The notes under the pieces: model-generated
The model's database searches: none
What the model saw: only the letters and a program-made list of their open reading frames with translations
Told to the model about the DNA's origin: nothing
Shown: in pieces, positions 44,225 through 55,389 of the stretch
Layout: every line of letters begins with the position of its first letter
How positions within the stretch are numbered: the first letter of the stretch is position 1
DNA from: Pollenia angustigena
Lineage: Eukaryota; Arthropoda; Insecta; Diptera; Polleniidae
Direction: 5' to 3'
DNA length: 64,000 nt
Assembly (NCBI GenBank): GCA_930367215.1
Contig: OV884056.1
Span: 85,447,285 to 85,511,284 of the forward strand
Made by a program: the position numbers and the translations under genes

Positions 44225-44617
44225 CCCTAACCGCGAAAATAACGTAAGCGACATGATTTTCAATTTTCGCTTTTTTTAATAAATGACTTAATTGGCAACA
44301 CTTCCATCATCTCCTAAAATGTCATGATCAAATAAGGTACCGTTACTATTTTATAGCAAGAACAATTTTATTGTAAGCGACAAATTTCATACAAAATTTA
44401 TATTCATCCTTATCGTGTTTGGCGTATTTAAAATACGCCTACGACTGTTTGGTAATAGATTTAAGAGAACGTGGACTTATTTCCTTTAATCTATTACTAA
44501 ACAGTCGTTGGCGTATTTTAAATACGCCAAACACGATAAGGGTAATTAAATAAAATAAAAAATCTATCTCCTGTAAAATTTGATTTTTTGCGCTTGCGTT
44601 ATTTTTGCGGTTGGGGG
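44225..44617. mobile_element. TIR element, CCCTAACCGCGAAAATAACG ends
   Basis: CCCTAACCGCGAAAATAACG and its near-complement (CGTTATTTTTGCGGTTGGGG) bound the element. The hairpin element at 44408-44541 is nested inside. Target duplication is unclear. Confidence 0.65.
44408..44541. mobile_element. 134-bp hairpin element with a GGCGTATTTAAAATACGCC palindrome
   Basis: The two arms (CCTTATCGTGTTTGGCGTAT onward) pair almost completely, and each contains the palindrome GGCGTATTTAAAATACGCC, giving a hairpin within a hairpin. Confidence 0.78.
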
Positions 44618-45097
44618 TCGATTATTAAAAACCCTTCAAAACAATCTAAATTACTTAGCATATTTTTTTCAAAACCATGACGTTCGAAATCCATGAACAG
44701 GCTGTAAGTACTTGGAAGAGAAACCTTTTGGTTTTATCACTTCTTCTAAACGTCGGAGCAGCGACTGCACTGGATAGGTGAAAAATTCCAAAGTTTTCAC
44801 TTTAATTTTATGAATGTGGCATTCAGAAAAATATAGCAATAGAACACTTTGTGAATTGCCCAATACAAATTTTTATTTTTTATACAAACATATTTTTTAT
44901 TTATTAGATAACTTAAAATATAATTAAATAATACCTAAAACAAAAATAAATATTTTTGTTTGTATATAAAAAACCTTAACCTGTAACTTTGAGAATTTCT
45001 CGCATCGAAAAGACGTGAAACAAAATATTCCATTCTCGAAAACTGAGAAAAAAGTGTGTCAGTAACTCATGTCGAAAACTATCAGATTATTTTTTTT

Positions 45098-45160
45098 TTA
45101 TTGAATCTTTCTTGTCGAAAATTACAATATGTATTCAAAGCTTAATCCTGATTCTTATTG
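45098..45160 (-). mobile_element. Jockey-type LINE 3'-tail fragment
   Basis: ATTGAATCTTTCTTGTCGAA through TTCAAAGCTTAATCCTGATT matches the complement of the tail of the LINE at 35866-36570 almost exactly. Confidence 0.7.
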
Positions 45161-45389
45161 TCGTTACGTTGTAAATGCCGATATGACATTGCGGACGTTG
45201 AGAACGCCAGTCGAAATATCTTTGACGGCGACCAAAATTGAAAATTTTTCAACGACGGCGGCAAAAATGCAAGCGTCGGCTATACCAAATATTGTAAAGT
45301 GCGACTTTAATGTTTGTCGTTTGCAAGCGAGCTTTAAAAACATTCGTATATTTTATAAAAATGTAGTACTCGCCAAAAATGTTACAGAC

Positions 45390-45500
45390 GCAGTTAAGTG
45401 ACAAAAACAGTTGTTTGTTTCAATATATGGCATTTTTGTTTCATTTCTCATTTCCATCGAAAAGCTTCTCGACGCGAGAGTTACAGAACATGGGCACTGA
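45390..45500 (+). repeat. Dispersed repeat shared with 6196-6310
   Basis: This is the match described at 6196-6310. The small reading frames over it (phenylalanine-rich) have no support as genes. Confidence 0.5.
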
Positions 45501-45556
45501 TTGTTTTTTTTTTTTCTTCTTTAAATTACGTTTTAGCGACCCCATTATTTGTAAAT

Positions 45557-45752
45557 ATTTCTTATAATCGCTCGATTACGGATGGCAATACAACTGAAGT
45601 TGATTTGCCAGCAGCGAAATCAGGCAACGCCGCTCATGTTTAAATATACAAAAAAAAAATTCATTTTACATTTTAACATGTACGGCGTTGACTGATTTCG
45701 CTGCTGGCAACTCTACTTCAGCTCTGTTGCCATCCATAATCGACCCATAAGA
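45557..45752. mobile_element. Foldback element with GCCAGCAGCGAAATCA arms
   Basis: ATGGCAATACAACTGAAGTT, then GCCAGCAGCGAAATCA on the left, mirror GATTTCGCTGCTGGC and ACTTCAGCTCTGTTGCCAT on the right, across a short AT-rich loop. The overlapping reading frames on both strands result from the symmetry. Confidence 0.68.
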
Positions 45753-46437
45753 AACTTGACCGTTTTTTAGTTTGAAATCCCCTTTTTGTGACCCTTTTAG
45801 AAAATTTCCAACGGCAACGCTGTGTATAAGAGCTGAATACAAATAAAATCCGTGGCAAACAATTGTAAAAAAAATATATTTTAAAAAAATATCACTCCAC
45901 TGGAAATGACATACGAACACTATAACAAAATAAACACAATTTTTATTTTTATAATTCAAATATATTAAATTAGTTTAACGCGAACGGGTCGACCAAAGAG
46001 ACACAGATTTACAATAAAAGAAAACAATGAAACATTTTCGTAACTTTATTTAAAATACATACTTTTCCAATAATAATGAAAAACGTCATAAAATTTTAGT
46101 TAAATAACGAAAGTGAAATTCAAAAAGTATTATTTAAGATTGAATTACAAAACAAATAAACTCAATAACAATATGGGAATTTTGCGGAATTAATAATTGT
46201 TAAAATTTTCTTTAATTTTTAAGTTAAATATTACTTTAATAAAAAAAAATCAAATATAACTGAAAAAAAGTTGTGAAAAAATTATAAATATTTAAAAATA
46301 AAAAAGAATTAAATTACCAAAACATTAAAAAAAAAACCTTAAAGATGTGTGCCCGAATTGTTTAAATTATAGAAGTTAATGTGTTGAAAACCAGACTTGG
46401 GCAATTTGCAATACTTTTGCTTTATCGTCAAATTTAA
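45753..46437. other. AT-rich DNA without a supported feature
   Basis: No supported feature is visible. Confidence 0.4.
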
Positions 46438-46640
46438 CAAAATGCACGTATAGAGAGCGGTCCTTAAGAAAGCTCGATATAAATCGAGAGAAATCTCTAC
46501 CGATACCAAACGCAATAATCTTTGAAACGATCAAACGCTTTGCAAATATCTAGAGCAACCACTTTGCTTTCACCAAATTGGTGAATAGAACGACTCTAAC
46601 GTTCCTAAAACCCTAACAGGTCTCTCGTAGACCGAAGAAA
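46438..46640 (-). pseudogene. LINE reverse transcriptase remnant containing motif A
   Basis: On the - strand ESKVVALDICKAFDRF (about 46585-46535) corresponds to the catalytic ALDxxKAFDxV block (motif A) of Jockey/CR1-type reverse transcriptases. After a frameshift AFGIGRDFSRFISSFLKDRS follows, the next conserved segment. Upstream similarity is frame-broken. It is not functional. Confidence 0.68.
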
Positions 46641-47340
46641 AATTGAATTAAAAGTGTAAAAGTCAGTGGCAATGCAATAAACTTGCTTTTTTATCGTCTT
46701 GGTATAATGTAGAAAATAGGTTAATGCATTTGTTCCAGGTCTGATAATAAAATTGTTAACTTTCAAGTCAGCCAAAGTAACCAACCAAACAACGGACAAG
46801 CTAGACAACAACTAGTGCTAACAATTATTCTCTCTGTGTGTGGTTGTTGTTAAATATTTACTTAATTTCTTACGTTTGCAAAAAATAGCATTGTGCATTG
46901 TTTTTTTTAATGATCTATTTTACAAAACAACAAAAACTATTAATTTTCTACATACAAACATACATACCTTTTAAAAAATAATACACTTGTAGATGGATGT
47001 GTAGACATAATCAGCTGATATAATAAAAATGTAAATAAAATTTATATTTAATTATATAAAAGAAAAAGTTTTTTAACGTCATATTCAGTGTTTGGTGCAT
47101 TTGAGATTGCAATTGTTAGTTATTGCAATAATTTTGTCATTGAAAGTCAGCGGTCTTTAAAGCAACTTTGCATTACTAGATGCAATTTACGCAACAGCTG
47201 ATATACAGAATTATTGGTAGTGAAAATTTACAAAAAGGTGTTTGATTATTTTGAGACATTTTTTTAAATGCCACAAAGCCGAGCAAAAGAAAATATTATA
47301 GAAGCATTAGTAAATTTGTTTGACGATTTTAAATAATTGT
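46641..47340. other. AT-rich DNA without a supported feature
   Basis: A motif GGTATAATGTAGAAAA near 46700 weakly resembles the transposon end at 29700. Nothing else is supported. Confidence 0.35.
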
Positions 47341-47343
47341 TTA

Positions 47344-47605
47344 GTCCTTGTTCATATTACGAAACATTTGCTGCAAAAACTTTCTTTGATTCTCTTTCGA
47401 AACTGCATTCGTGTCCATACAATGAAACTTTTGGGTTGAACCATTTAAATATGTTCTATGCATTTTCTCCTTCTTCTTCCCTTCAATAATAAACTTTCAA
47501 AAACTGCATGTACACGAAGCAAAGTATACTTTTCCATACGCCATTCCCTTTTCACAATTCAACTCAAATGTTTCGCAGCAAATATTTAATAATATGGACG
47601 GGGAC
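47344..47605. mobile_element. 262-bp TIR element, GTCCTTGTTCATATTA ends, TTA duplications
   Basis: GTCCTTGTTCATATTA and TAATATGGACGGGGAC are inverted, with an inner ACATTTGCTGC/GCAGCAAAT match. TTA flanks both sides (47341-47343, 47606-47608). Confidence 0.65.
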
Positions 47606-47608
47606 TTA

Positions 47609-48252
47609 CGAACGCAATACATGTAGCAAAAAAAAGTTTAAGTATTTCGCAAAATCAATAATGTGACAATTGCAATTTTTAGTATTTTGTTGTTAGTCCC
47701 CTTTTACAATGTGGAAATTTAAAGGCAGACAGGCGAAGTTTGACGGCTAGGGGTTAAAGGGGTAGAGTGTGTAGTACATGACTATCTGTTAGACATTTTT
47801 CGTGTTTATTTTCCACTGTTCTCAATTTTCATGTTGTTGCTTCATATAATTTTTCTCACATTAATATAATTTTAGCCTGTTGAACATTTCTCCGTCAACA
47901 GCGAAAAAGAACGAAAAAAGGAAAAGAATAATTTCTGTCTGTGTTTTAATTTTGCGATTGTAAAAGGTTTAAGCATGTTCAAAAGAGAATAAGGAAAATG
48001 TCTGCCTTTTAATTTTAACATTGTTAAATCATACTTATTTTGCAAACCAAAGCGACAATAATTTGCACTTCATGTAAATAATTTTAGGGATAAGTTACTA
48101 GAAAAAAGAAAGTAATGAAAGAAAGAAAAGAAGTTATGTATTATTTAGGAGCAGTATTGTTTTATTTTTGATAAGTAATACTTATTCGGTGGCGATTAAA
48201 AAAAGATGTATCTAAGTGCTTTACCATCCCTGCCTTTACCCTGCAGTTATAT
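47609..48252. other. AT-rich DNA without a supported feature
   Basis: A TTAGTCCCCTTTTACAAT at 47693 might be another transposon end, but no good partner is seen. Confidence 0.3.
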
Positions 48253-48392
48253 GGGGTCTTCACCTGACAACTTTTTGTCATACCAAACGTCAAATTCCAT
48301 ATAAAAAAACTTTAAAATTTTTGTCAGCGTTTTTTTTTTTTTTTTGTATGAAGTTTGACGTTTGGTATGACAAAAAATTGTCAGGTGAAGAC
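48253..48392. mobile_element. Foldback MITE, CACCTGACAATTTTTTGTC family, full copy
   Basis: GGGGTCTTCACCTGACAAC and its inverted partner (TTGTCAGGTGAAGAC) enclose AAACGTCAAA/TTTGACGTTT inner arms. It abuts, and probably disrupted, the MITE copy ending at 48522. Confidence 0.78.
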
Positions 48393-48522
48393 ACACTTCA
48401 AGTTTTGGCTGTCAGTTCTTGAGTTTGTTGGGGAGAGAGGAAAAGAAATGGTATCACCTTTTCCCTTCTCCCCTAAAAGCTCAAGACTTGACGAGTTAAA
48501 CTTGACGTGTGTGAACCGGCAC
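48393..48522. mobile_element. Foldback MITE, GTGCCGGTTCACAC family, copy 3, left arm disrupted
   Basis: The right arm is intact and ends GTGAACCGGCAC followed by TAA (48523-48525). The left arm is shortened and abuts the element at 48253-48392, which appears to have inserted there. Confidence 0.7.
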
Positions 48523-48525
48523 TAA

Positions 48526-48808
48526 AGAAGGCTAGCTTACACTATGTATTATACTTTGTATTAATACATGTCAAAAACTCAAGTAATAAGTAAAAGTGTG
48601 ATAGTGTGAATGCAATTTGTTATAAAAATTACAAGTATTACGAAAAAAAAGTTTGACATCCTTTATGACTTTTATTGAATCAACGTTGCATTTTAACAAA
48701 AGCAATCAAAATTATTATTTCATGTGTGATAGTATGAATACAAACTGTAATGTTGAATTAATTTTTTTGACAGATTAGACTTTGTGATAGTGTAAACCGA
48801 CCTTCAGT
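48526..48808. mobile_element. MITE, AGGCTAGATTACAC family, copy 2
   Basis: It is collinear with 5150-5502 (shared ACTTTGTATTAATACATGTC and AGTGTGATAGTGTGAATGCA) and ends TAA at 48523-48525 and 48809-48811. It sits immediately beside the MITE ending at 48522. Confidence 0.72.
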
Positions 48809-48889
48809 TAAAGCATCTAAAATATCGAAGAAATAGCCGATTGTCATGTAAGTTGCATACAAGTTTATAAAGTCAGGTGAAAGTTTTTA

Positions 48890-49329
48890 AGGCCAGTTTA
48901 AACGGTAATACAATGTATTACGAAATTGCAAAAAATTATGTAGAATGAGAAAAATCTTATCATGTAAAAGCAAATAGTATTGAGTAAGAGAGAATACTAA
49001 TACAAAATCTGACAAGCGGTCGGTAAATGCTTTTTTTCTAAACAATTTTAGAAACTTCTGTATTCTCATCACACCAGAGGTGTATTTTAACAGAGTATAT
49101 TGAAGGTGGTAGCATTTTTTTATAATTACAAAATAACTAAAATTAACTCAGGAAATTTTCATGTTGTTTTTGTAAAAATTTAAAACTGCAACCATCTGCT
49201 TTTTTGTTATTATTTTTGATTTTACTTATAACATCCGTGTTAACATGAATTATAATAACAAAAGAGAGAATTTCAAAATATTTTGATTTTTAAAGTCGTA
49301 ATACATTGTATTACCGTGTAAACTGGCCT
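48890..49329. mobile_element. AGGCCAGTTTA element, uninterrupted copy
   Basis: The ends AGGCCAGTTTAAACGG and CCGTGTAAACTGGCCT are inverted, with the palindrome AATACAATGTATT just inside each. TTA flanks both sides (48887-48889, 49330-49332). Confidence 0.8.
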
Positions 49330-49336
49330 TTAATAA

Positions 49337-49708
49337 AGCAGCCCATCATACACGATTCAATTCAATTGTCAACTGAGTCAGTTGTTGTCCAAATCAAAGT
49401 GTGTATGGCTTTGTCAATTGATTAGTTTGACGGTTGTCGAGTTGGTTGAAGAAAAATCAAAAAATTTTTATTTATTTAAGTTGACTACTAAGTCTTTTAA
49501 TTCGATTGTACTGTGTATGCTCGAGTCTCTTGTTCAGCTGACAAAATTTATGTTTGTAGTTTTCTTTTATAAAAAAAAGTATATTAAAATTGTCTTTTAT
49601 TTCATTAAATTTTAAAATCTTTCAATTCAGTTGATGAAGTGTGTGGCCAAGCATCAATTCAGTTGAAAGACTCAGTTGACAATTGAATTGAAACGTGTAT
49701 GGGGCGCA
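49337..49708. mobile_element. TIR element, AGCAGCCCATACACG family
   Basis: The ends AGCAGCCCATCATACACG and CGTGTATGGGGCGCA are inverted, with CAATTCAATTGTCAACTGAG as inner arm. TAA flanks both sides. It lies only 7 bp from the previous element. A half copy is at 56856-56968. Confidence 0.75.
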
Positions 49709-49711
49709 TAA

Positions 49712-50393
49712 ATCAGAGCTACCAAGTGCGCAATAGAGCTTCTTTAAAAAAAAAATTTTTTTACCGGCTGCGTGAACACTGGTAAAGCTAATTCGAGTAC
49801 GCTGAATTCAATTGTGATAGCCGTGTCTCAAAGTAAGCGCTGGTATTCCCGATATTAGCGATTAAAAATTTCAATCCCAAAGTACCATAAAGAGATATTT
49901 TGTATACTTTTGGGATTAGTGTTCAATTTAAATCGGTTTAACTCTGTTAAATACAATTTTTCGTATACAAATTTTAAGTTGTGACTGTTTTTAATTTAGT
50001 GTACGCTTTGTATACTTGATGGGGGTAGAAGTCAATATTAAAGAAATTACAAACGGAATGACAAATTTACATAAATTAATGAAAAATTAATAAAAAAAAA
50101 AACGTCGAAGTAAAATAAAAAGAAAAAAAATTACAAATAATACTTAACATAATCAAAAAAAAATTTTTTACAAAACAAAATTAGCAAACAAAGAGTAAAA
50201 ATCCACTCAAAATACTTTTTTTATGTATTTTAGAGATAAAAATTGCAGAATTATTTTGTACTTTATACTAAAGTTCGCTTTGTCCATTGATTGATTGGTC
50301 ATTCTTTATAATTTAGTGTACTAGCAATAATGGTAATTATATTGAGAATTTTGTTAGTAAGTTCTTTAACTTAAAAACTGTATTTTATAAGCG
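49712..50393. other. AT-rich DNA without a supported feature
   Basis: Nothing is recognised here. Confidence 0.4.
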
Positions 50394-50508
50394 GGTTTCA
50401 CAGCACAAGTGATTAAACGTGAAGTAAAATTTATATGAAAAAACTCAAAAAAATGAGTGCTTTTCATATAAATTTTGCCACACGTTCAATCACTTGTGTT
50501 GTAAAAAC
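50394..50508. mobile_element. Foldback MITE, CACAAGTGATTGAACGTG family
   Basis: GTTTCACAGCACAAGTGATT and AATCACTTGTGTTGTAAAAAC bound the element, and AAAATTTATATGAAAA/TTTTCATATAAATTTT pair inside. Confidence 0.72.
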
Positions 50509-50865
50509 AGCACATTAGTAAATTTTAGTTCGTTTTGAGTCATAATTTTTTGCTTAAATCAAGCCACACATACATACCTACTTATGTTTACAAATTTTTG
50601 GCTTGGACGGGAACGGTGCAAAATGTTCTTGGTTCAAGCCATATATTCTGGTAATTTAGTAAATAATTCTTTACGTGTAGTAAATATGGTAAAGAGAAAC
50701 TATATCCATGAAATTTCTTAGTGCGCACCATTGTCCAAAATATTATTAAAGGCGTATATTTATTATATATTAACAAATTATTACAGTTTGTTTATTATTA
50801 ATAGGGCAAGAAATTACAATAGTGGGAACAAAAATTTTAGGTATTTGAAAATAGACATTTATGCC

Positions 50866-50983
50866 TGTATTCATAAAAATATGTTTAATTTTATAAAGGT
50901 TTAAAAACCAAATTTTCTATAAAAATTTCCTTAATAAATGTTTGTTAAATTTAATAATCGTTTATGAATACGGAAGTTATAGG
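50866..50983. mobile_element. Possible small foldback element, CTGTATTCATAAA ends
   Basis: CTGTATTCATAAAAATATG and its approximate complement (CGTTTATGAATACGG) are inverted over about 118 bp, with an inner TTTAATTTTATAAA-like match. The AT-rich context lowers confidence. Confidence 0.45.
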
Positions 50984-51689
50984 TATGTACTTTTTTATTG
51001 AATTTTTTAGAATACATATTAAAATTTTTAGTTATTTTATTTTATACTAGCATTTAACCCAATACTTCGTTAGCGCCTTGTTTGAATTTGAGCATTTAAC
51101 CCGCTACTTTGTAATCACGCCTTTTCTTTCATGAACATATTTATATGCCAAAGTATATGTAAAAAGGTTTTAGCAAAATAGTTCCAACATTTTTCATCTC
51201 ATAGGTTGATATTGACACAGAACTTTGCACCTATAATTTTGTGCTTCCAAGTTAAATATTACGGAAAATTAAAAAAGTGCGACTCGTAGAACACAAAACC
51301 AAATGAAAGAAAATTAATTTCGCGTATTATCCTTTTTGATACTTTTTTCTCCCCATTTATTTATCAAAAATTTCAATGTTGTAGTGGGAGCCTATAATTT
51401 AGTACGTTTTTGTCATAAGAGGAAAAAAATATTTTGGTTTAAAAGTTAGATGGCGTTACAAAAAGGTTCCAAAATATGAACAGGTTTTACGCGCTTACTC
51501 CCCAAGAGGACCAAATTTCGAAAAAGTACCAGACACCTGTCCTCTTATTTTTTTTAATGAACAACATTAAGTGTTAAATTTTTTGTATCTCTTTTAGTTT
51601 TGGATTTTTGAGGTAAGCGGGATCGAGTTGGCGAGAGGCCAGCCTCCGGTCCAAATGGCAACCTTTTAGCTTCAGACGTTTAGGCTCTG

Positions 51690-52739
51690 CGATGAAAGAT
51701 CAATATATGGAGAAAAAATCTTTTGAAAAAAGTACCAAAAAATTCCCTTTTATAAATTCTCATCCACTCAGGACATTGCATATTGAATTTAATTATTCTA
51801 GGTTCAATATTATCGGAAATTCAAAAAGTACCAGTCAAAGAACGAAAAAGTACCAAAAAGCCGTCTTACAGATTTTCATTCACTCAGGACCTTTCATATT
51901 TAATTTTATGTTTCTAGGTCCAATACTAACGGAATTTTTAAAAGTACCAGTTAAAGAACAAAAAGTACCACAAACTTCCCTCTTATAGATTCTTATCCAC
52001 TCAGGGCATTGCATCTTAAATTTATGTTTCTAAGTTTAATAATAACGGATATTGAAAAAGTACCAGTTTAAAAACCAAAAAGTACCAATAAGCTCTTTTA
52101 GGGATTCTTATTCATTCAGGACCTTGCAGGTTAAATTTTATGTTTGTAAGACCAGTATTAGCGAAAATTTAAAAAAAGTACCAGTTAAAATCGAAAAAGT
52201 ACCAAAAAGATCCCTCTAACAGATTGTCATTCACTCAAGACCTTGCATGTTTAATTTCATGTTTCTAGGTCCAATACTAACTGAAATTCAAAAAATAACA
52301 GTTAATAAACAAAAAAGTACCAAAAAGATCCCTCTAACAGATTATCATTCACTCAGGACCTTAAATGTTTAATTTCATGTTTCTAGGTTCAATACTAATG
52401 GAAATTCAAAAAGTACCAGTTAAAGAACAAAAAGTACCACAAACTTCCCTCTTATAGATTCTTATCCACTCAGGGCATTGCATCTTAAATTTATGTTTCT
52501 AAGTTAAATAATAACGGATATTGAAAAAGTACCAGTTTAAAAACCAAAAAGTACCAATAAGCTCTTTTAGGGATTCTCATTCTTTCAGGACCTTGGAGGT
52601 TAAATTTTATGTTCGTAAGACCAGTATTAGCGAAAATTTAAAAAAGTACCAGTTAAATTCGAAAAAGTACCAAAAAGATCCCTCTAACAGATTGTCATTC
52701 ACTCACGACCTTGCATGTTTATTTCATGTTTTAACTTAA
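51690..52739. repeat. AAAGTACC satellite: ~117-bp monomers in a 469-bp higher-order repeat
   Basis: Monomers carry AAAAAGTACCAGTTAAAGAA, AAAAAGTACCAAAAAG, CTCATCCACTCAGGAC-like and ATGTTTCTAGGTCCAATACT-like blocks. Four monomer types (A from 51951, then B, C, D) repeat in the same order as A', B', C' from 52420, a shift of 469 bp. Copies at equivalent positions are much more alike than neighbours. A decayed edge with GTACC boxes extends upstream to about 51470. Confidence 0.78.
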
Positions 52740-52744
52740 AGCCG

Positions 52745-53375
52745 ACTTTATTTTTGACTATGAATATGGACCATAGAGTCTAATTTGGATGTGAAATTAT
52801 ACACCGATTCTTACCATTTGCATAGACTTCGTCTATATTTCATCAAATTATCTACAAAATCGGAACTTGCACTTTGCGCACAAGGCTAACATGGACAGAC
52901 AAGCAGCCAAACGGACAGATGGACATCGTTAGATCACTCTAAAAAGTGATTCTGAGTCGATCGGAATACTAAAAAATTGGTCTAGATACAAATTGCATAA
53001 CATTTATCCTTAAAGACAACCTGCTTTGCCTTACAATTTTAGAGTAAAAATTAAATTTAGATGTCGAAATTGAGGTAACAGATTTTCAAAAAAAAATTAT
53101 TTGCTGCGAAAGCTTCTGTAGGCATCTACAAAAATTTAATATTTATCAAAATATGCTTTTAAAAAGCAAAATATAAACCTAAAAAAAGCTGAAAAAAGGC
53201 TCTTTTAACGAATTATGCAAAAAAAATGCTGCAAACGGTAAAATATGCAAAAATATGAACTAACAAATAGATGCCAAAATTCATAAAAAGCTCTAAAACG
53301 GATAAATAAATTGTTTCTGCCTTCATTGGTCGTACAAGGAAAAACATGCAATTGCATATTTGTGGTTTCCCTGAT
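52745..53375 (-). repeat. Dispersed repeat with a TCCGTCTGTC box, copy 2 (no SINE)
   Basis: This is the inverted counterpart of 17585-18420. It ends with ATATTTGTGGTTTCCCTG, a terminus also seen at 23084 (CAGGGAAACCATAAATATGC). It provides the empty site for the SINE at 17656-17776. Confidence 0.65.
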
Positions 53376-53698
53376 GACTAAATATTTATTTTAAACTTAA
53401 TATTGTGTAATGAGTACTGCCCCAATTGTTTAATGACTAATTTTAATATAATAGCCCGTTTATAATTAAACGAAATCTAGTAAATTAGATTTGAAATTTT
53501 ATTTAAAATCGACAGCATTTGCATTGTGCTTTTTTGACATTAGCGAGACAAATATGGCACACTATCGAAAAAATTGTCTTTATATAGTGTGGTGTAGGCT
53601 TGACCGATTTTGCTTTTATACTTGTTTTTTTTCTTTTACGGGGAAGATATTTTTAATACTACATACATATTTAGAAAACCCCATAGTTGCATTACATA

Positions 53699-53834
53699 AA
53701 GTCTTTTGCCTGACACTTTTTTGTCTTACCAAACGTCAAAGTCTATATAAAAAAAATCTTAATATTTTGTCAGCGTTTTTTTTTTATATGAAGTTTGACG
53801 TTTATTATGACAAAAAATTGTCAGGTGAAGACCC
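53699..53834. mobile_element. Foldback MITE, CACCTGACAATTTTTTGTC family, full copy
   Basis: The left arm is slightly diverged (AAGTCTTTTGCCTGACAC) and the right arm (TTGTCAGGTGAAGACCC) intact. CAT lies beside each end, as in the copy at 26207-26340. Confidence 0.75.
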
Positions 53835-55059
53835 CATGTTACTAAGAACTACTAGATTTTGAAAACATTTCGTCAAAATCTAGTCACTTTGTAGATTTTA
53901 TTTAGTATAGGATATCTTGTAAAAAAAAAATAGATTTTGCTTGAAATCTCGAAGGTACTATATTTCGTTGCTGTGTAAACAGGTTATTAAACAATTTTAG
54001 ATGAGGATTTCCATAGCAAAACGAAAAATTATGTCACTTTCGAAAATCCATTTACTGTTACTGTCAAAAATTTTGTAAATTATTTTAATGAAACTAAAAA
54101 AAAATAATTTAAATATGCACATTTTAAAAATTTTTCACATCAACTTTATTCAGTACATTTAGTTCATTTAGAACTTTGAATTCTAGCAATACTGATGTTA
54201 AACAAAACATAAAAATGACATTGTGAACGATTTTGTCTTGCATTCTTATTCCAAAAGATGTCATTAACATATTATAATTTTTTTTTTGGAAATACCATTT
54301 AAGTTGTAAATATTTGCCCAATAGTGCATTCTCATTTAAAATTTTTTTTAAGGCAATATCCATTTTTGTCTCAAAAGAGATGACTTAAGATAAACTTTTT
54401 TACAGAAGTAACAAAGAAATGTGTTTTGTCATGATTTTTTATTTTATAAATCATTTATTGAATCATGGCCATAAGTGTTAATACTTAAAATACCCTTTGA
54501 AATTTATTTATTTGATTACAAATCTTAACATTTCAAAATCTTTTTGACACACCTACAGTTTCATATCGAATGAGTAATCGAAAATAAAATACAAATTTAA
54601 GGTGAAATTAAATTGTATGAATTTAGAATTTTTTAATGTGGAAAATTATTTTAAAGAACTTCGTAGTTTTTTTTTTAATTTTAAATACTTTTTCAATGCC
54701 AGCTGCAATATGTCGATAACACTAAATAATGTTCTCAATTCTAGTTAACATTCTAATGTAAATTCAAATATGCTTATGGATCGAATAAGTTCTTAATTCA
54801 TATACATATTCGATAACTCTTAATAATATTCAGAATTCCGGTTAATATAATATTGGAATATAAATTAAAATACGATAATGGATCAAATAAGTTCTTAATA
54901 TTTATATTCAATGCTTCAAAATCAGAAGTTACCCGGGGTTTACACACGTAAGTTTGAAAAAACTGCCCAGACCCGATTTTGCCCACCCCAGACTTATTCC
55001 TTTTTTCTCTTGATTACTGTTTTCGTTCGACATTTGTTGTAAGTGTATTGATATTTTTA
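53835..55059. repeat. AT-rich DNA with a short tandem duplication at 54704-54905
   Basis: The sequence TATGGATCGAATAAGTTCTT with its surroundings (TCGATAAC...AATAATRTTC...GTTAACATT) is present twice about 110 bp apart. The rest of the interval shows no supported feature. Confidence 0.4.
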
Positions 55060-55222
55060 CAAAGCGTTTACATTTGCCAGTACTGGCAAGGCAGTAGCAA
55101 TTCATTCAAACTTTTTCACTAATACATAAACACTTTTACAGCTATTTTGTTTTTGCATTGTTTTGCCAACTAATATGTATATGCTTACTGTCTTGCCAGT
55201 ACTGGCAAATGTAAACGCTGTG
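55060..55222. mobile_element. 163-bp MITE with TTGCCAGTACTGGCAA palindromes, copy 3 (inverted)
   Basis: This copy is in the opposite orientation, flanked by TTA at 55057-55059 and 55223-55225, with only scattered differences from the copies at 6 kb. Confidence 0.83.
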
Positions 55223-55389
55223 TTAATAGCCGATTAAATATTCCTTAATACATTTCTTTTACATAAGTGTTTACATTAACCAAAATTTTTTCTCAATGTA
55301 TAAAACAAAATAATCATACTTTGGTGATTGCCTATATAAAAAGAAGAGTTAAAAAAAGTTAACAAAAAACCAATAAATCGTAATAACTT

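Noticed and set aside
45129..45643. 90- and 81-codon ORFs
   Set aside because: They cross a LINE tail, a dispersed repeat and a foldback element; the frames result from repeats.
51690..52739. CRISPR-like array
   Set aside because: Monomers diverge along their whole length, with no constant repeat and unique spacers, and the context is a fly genome.
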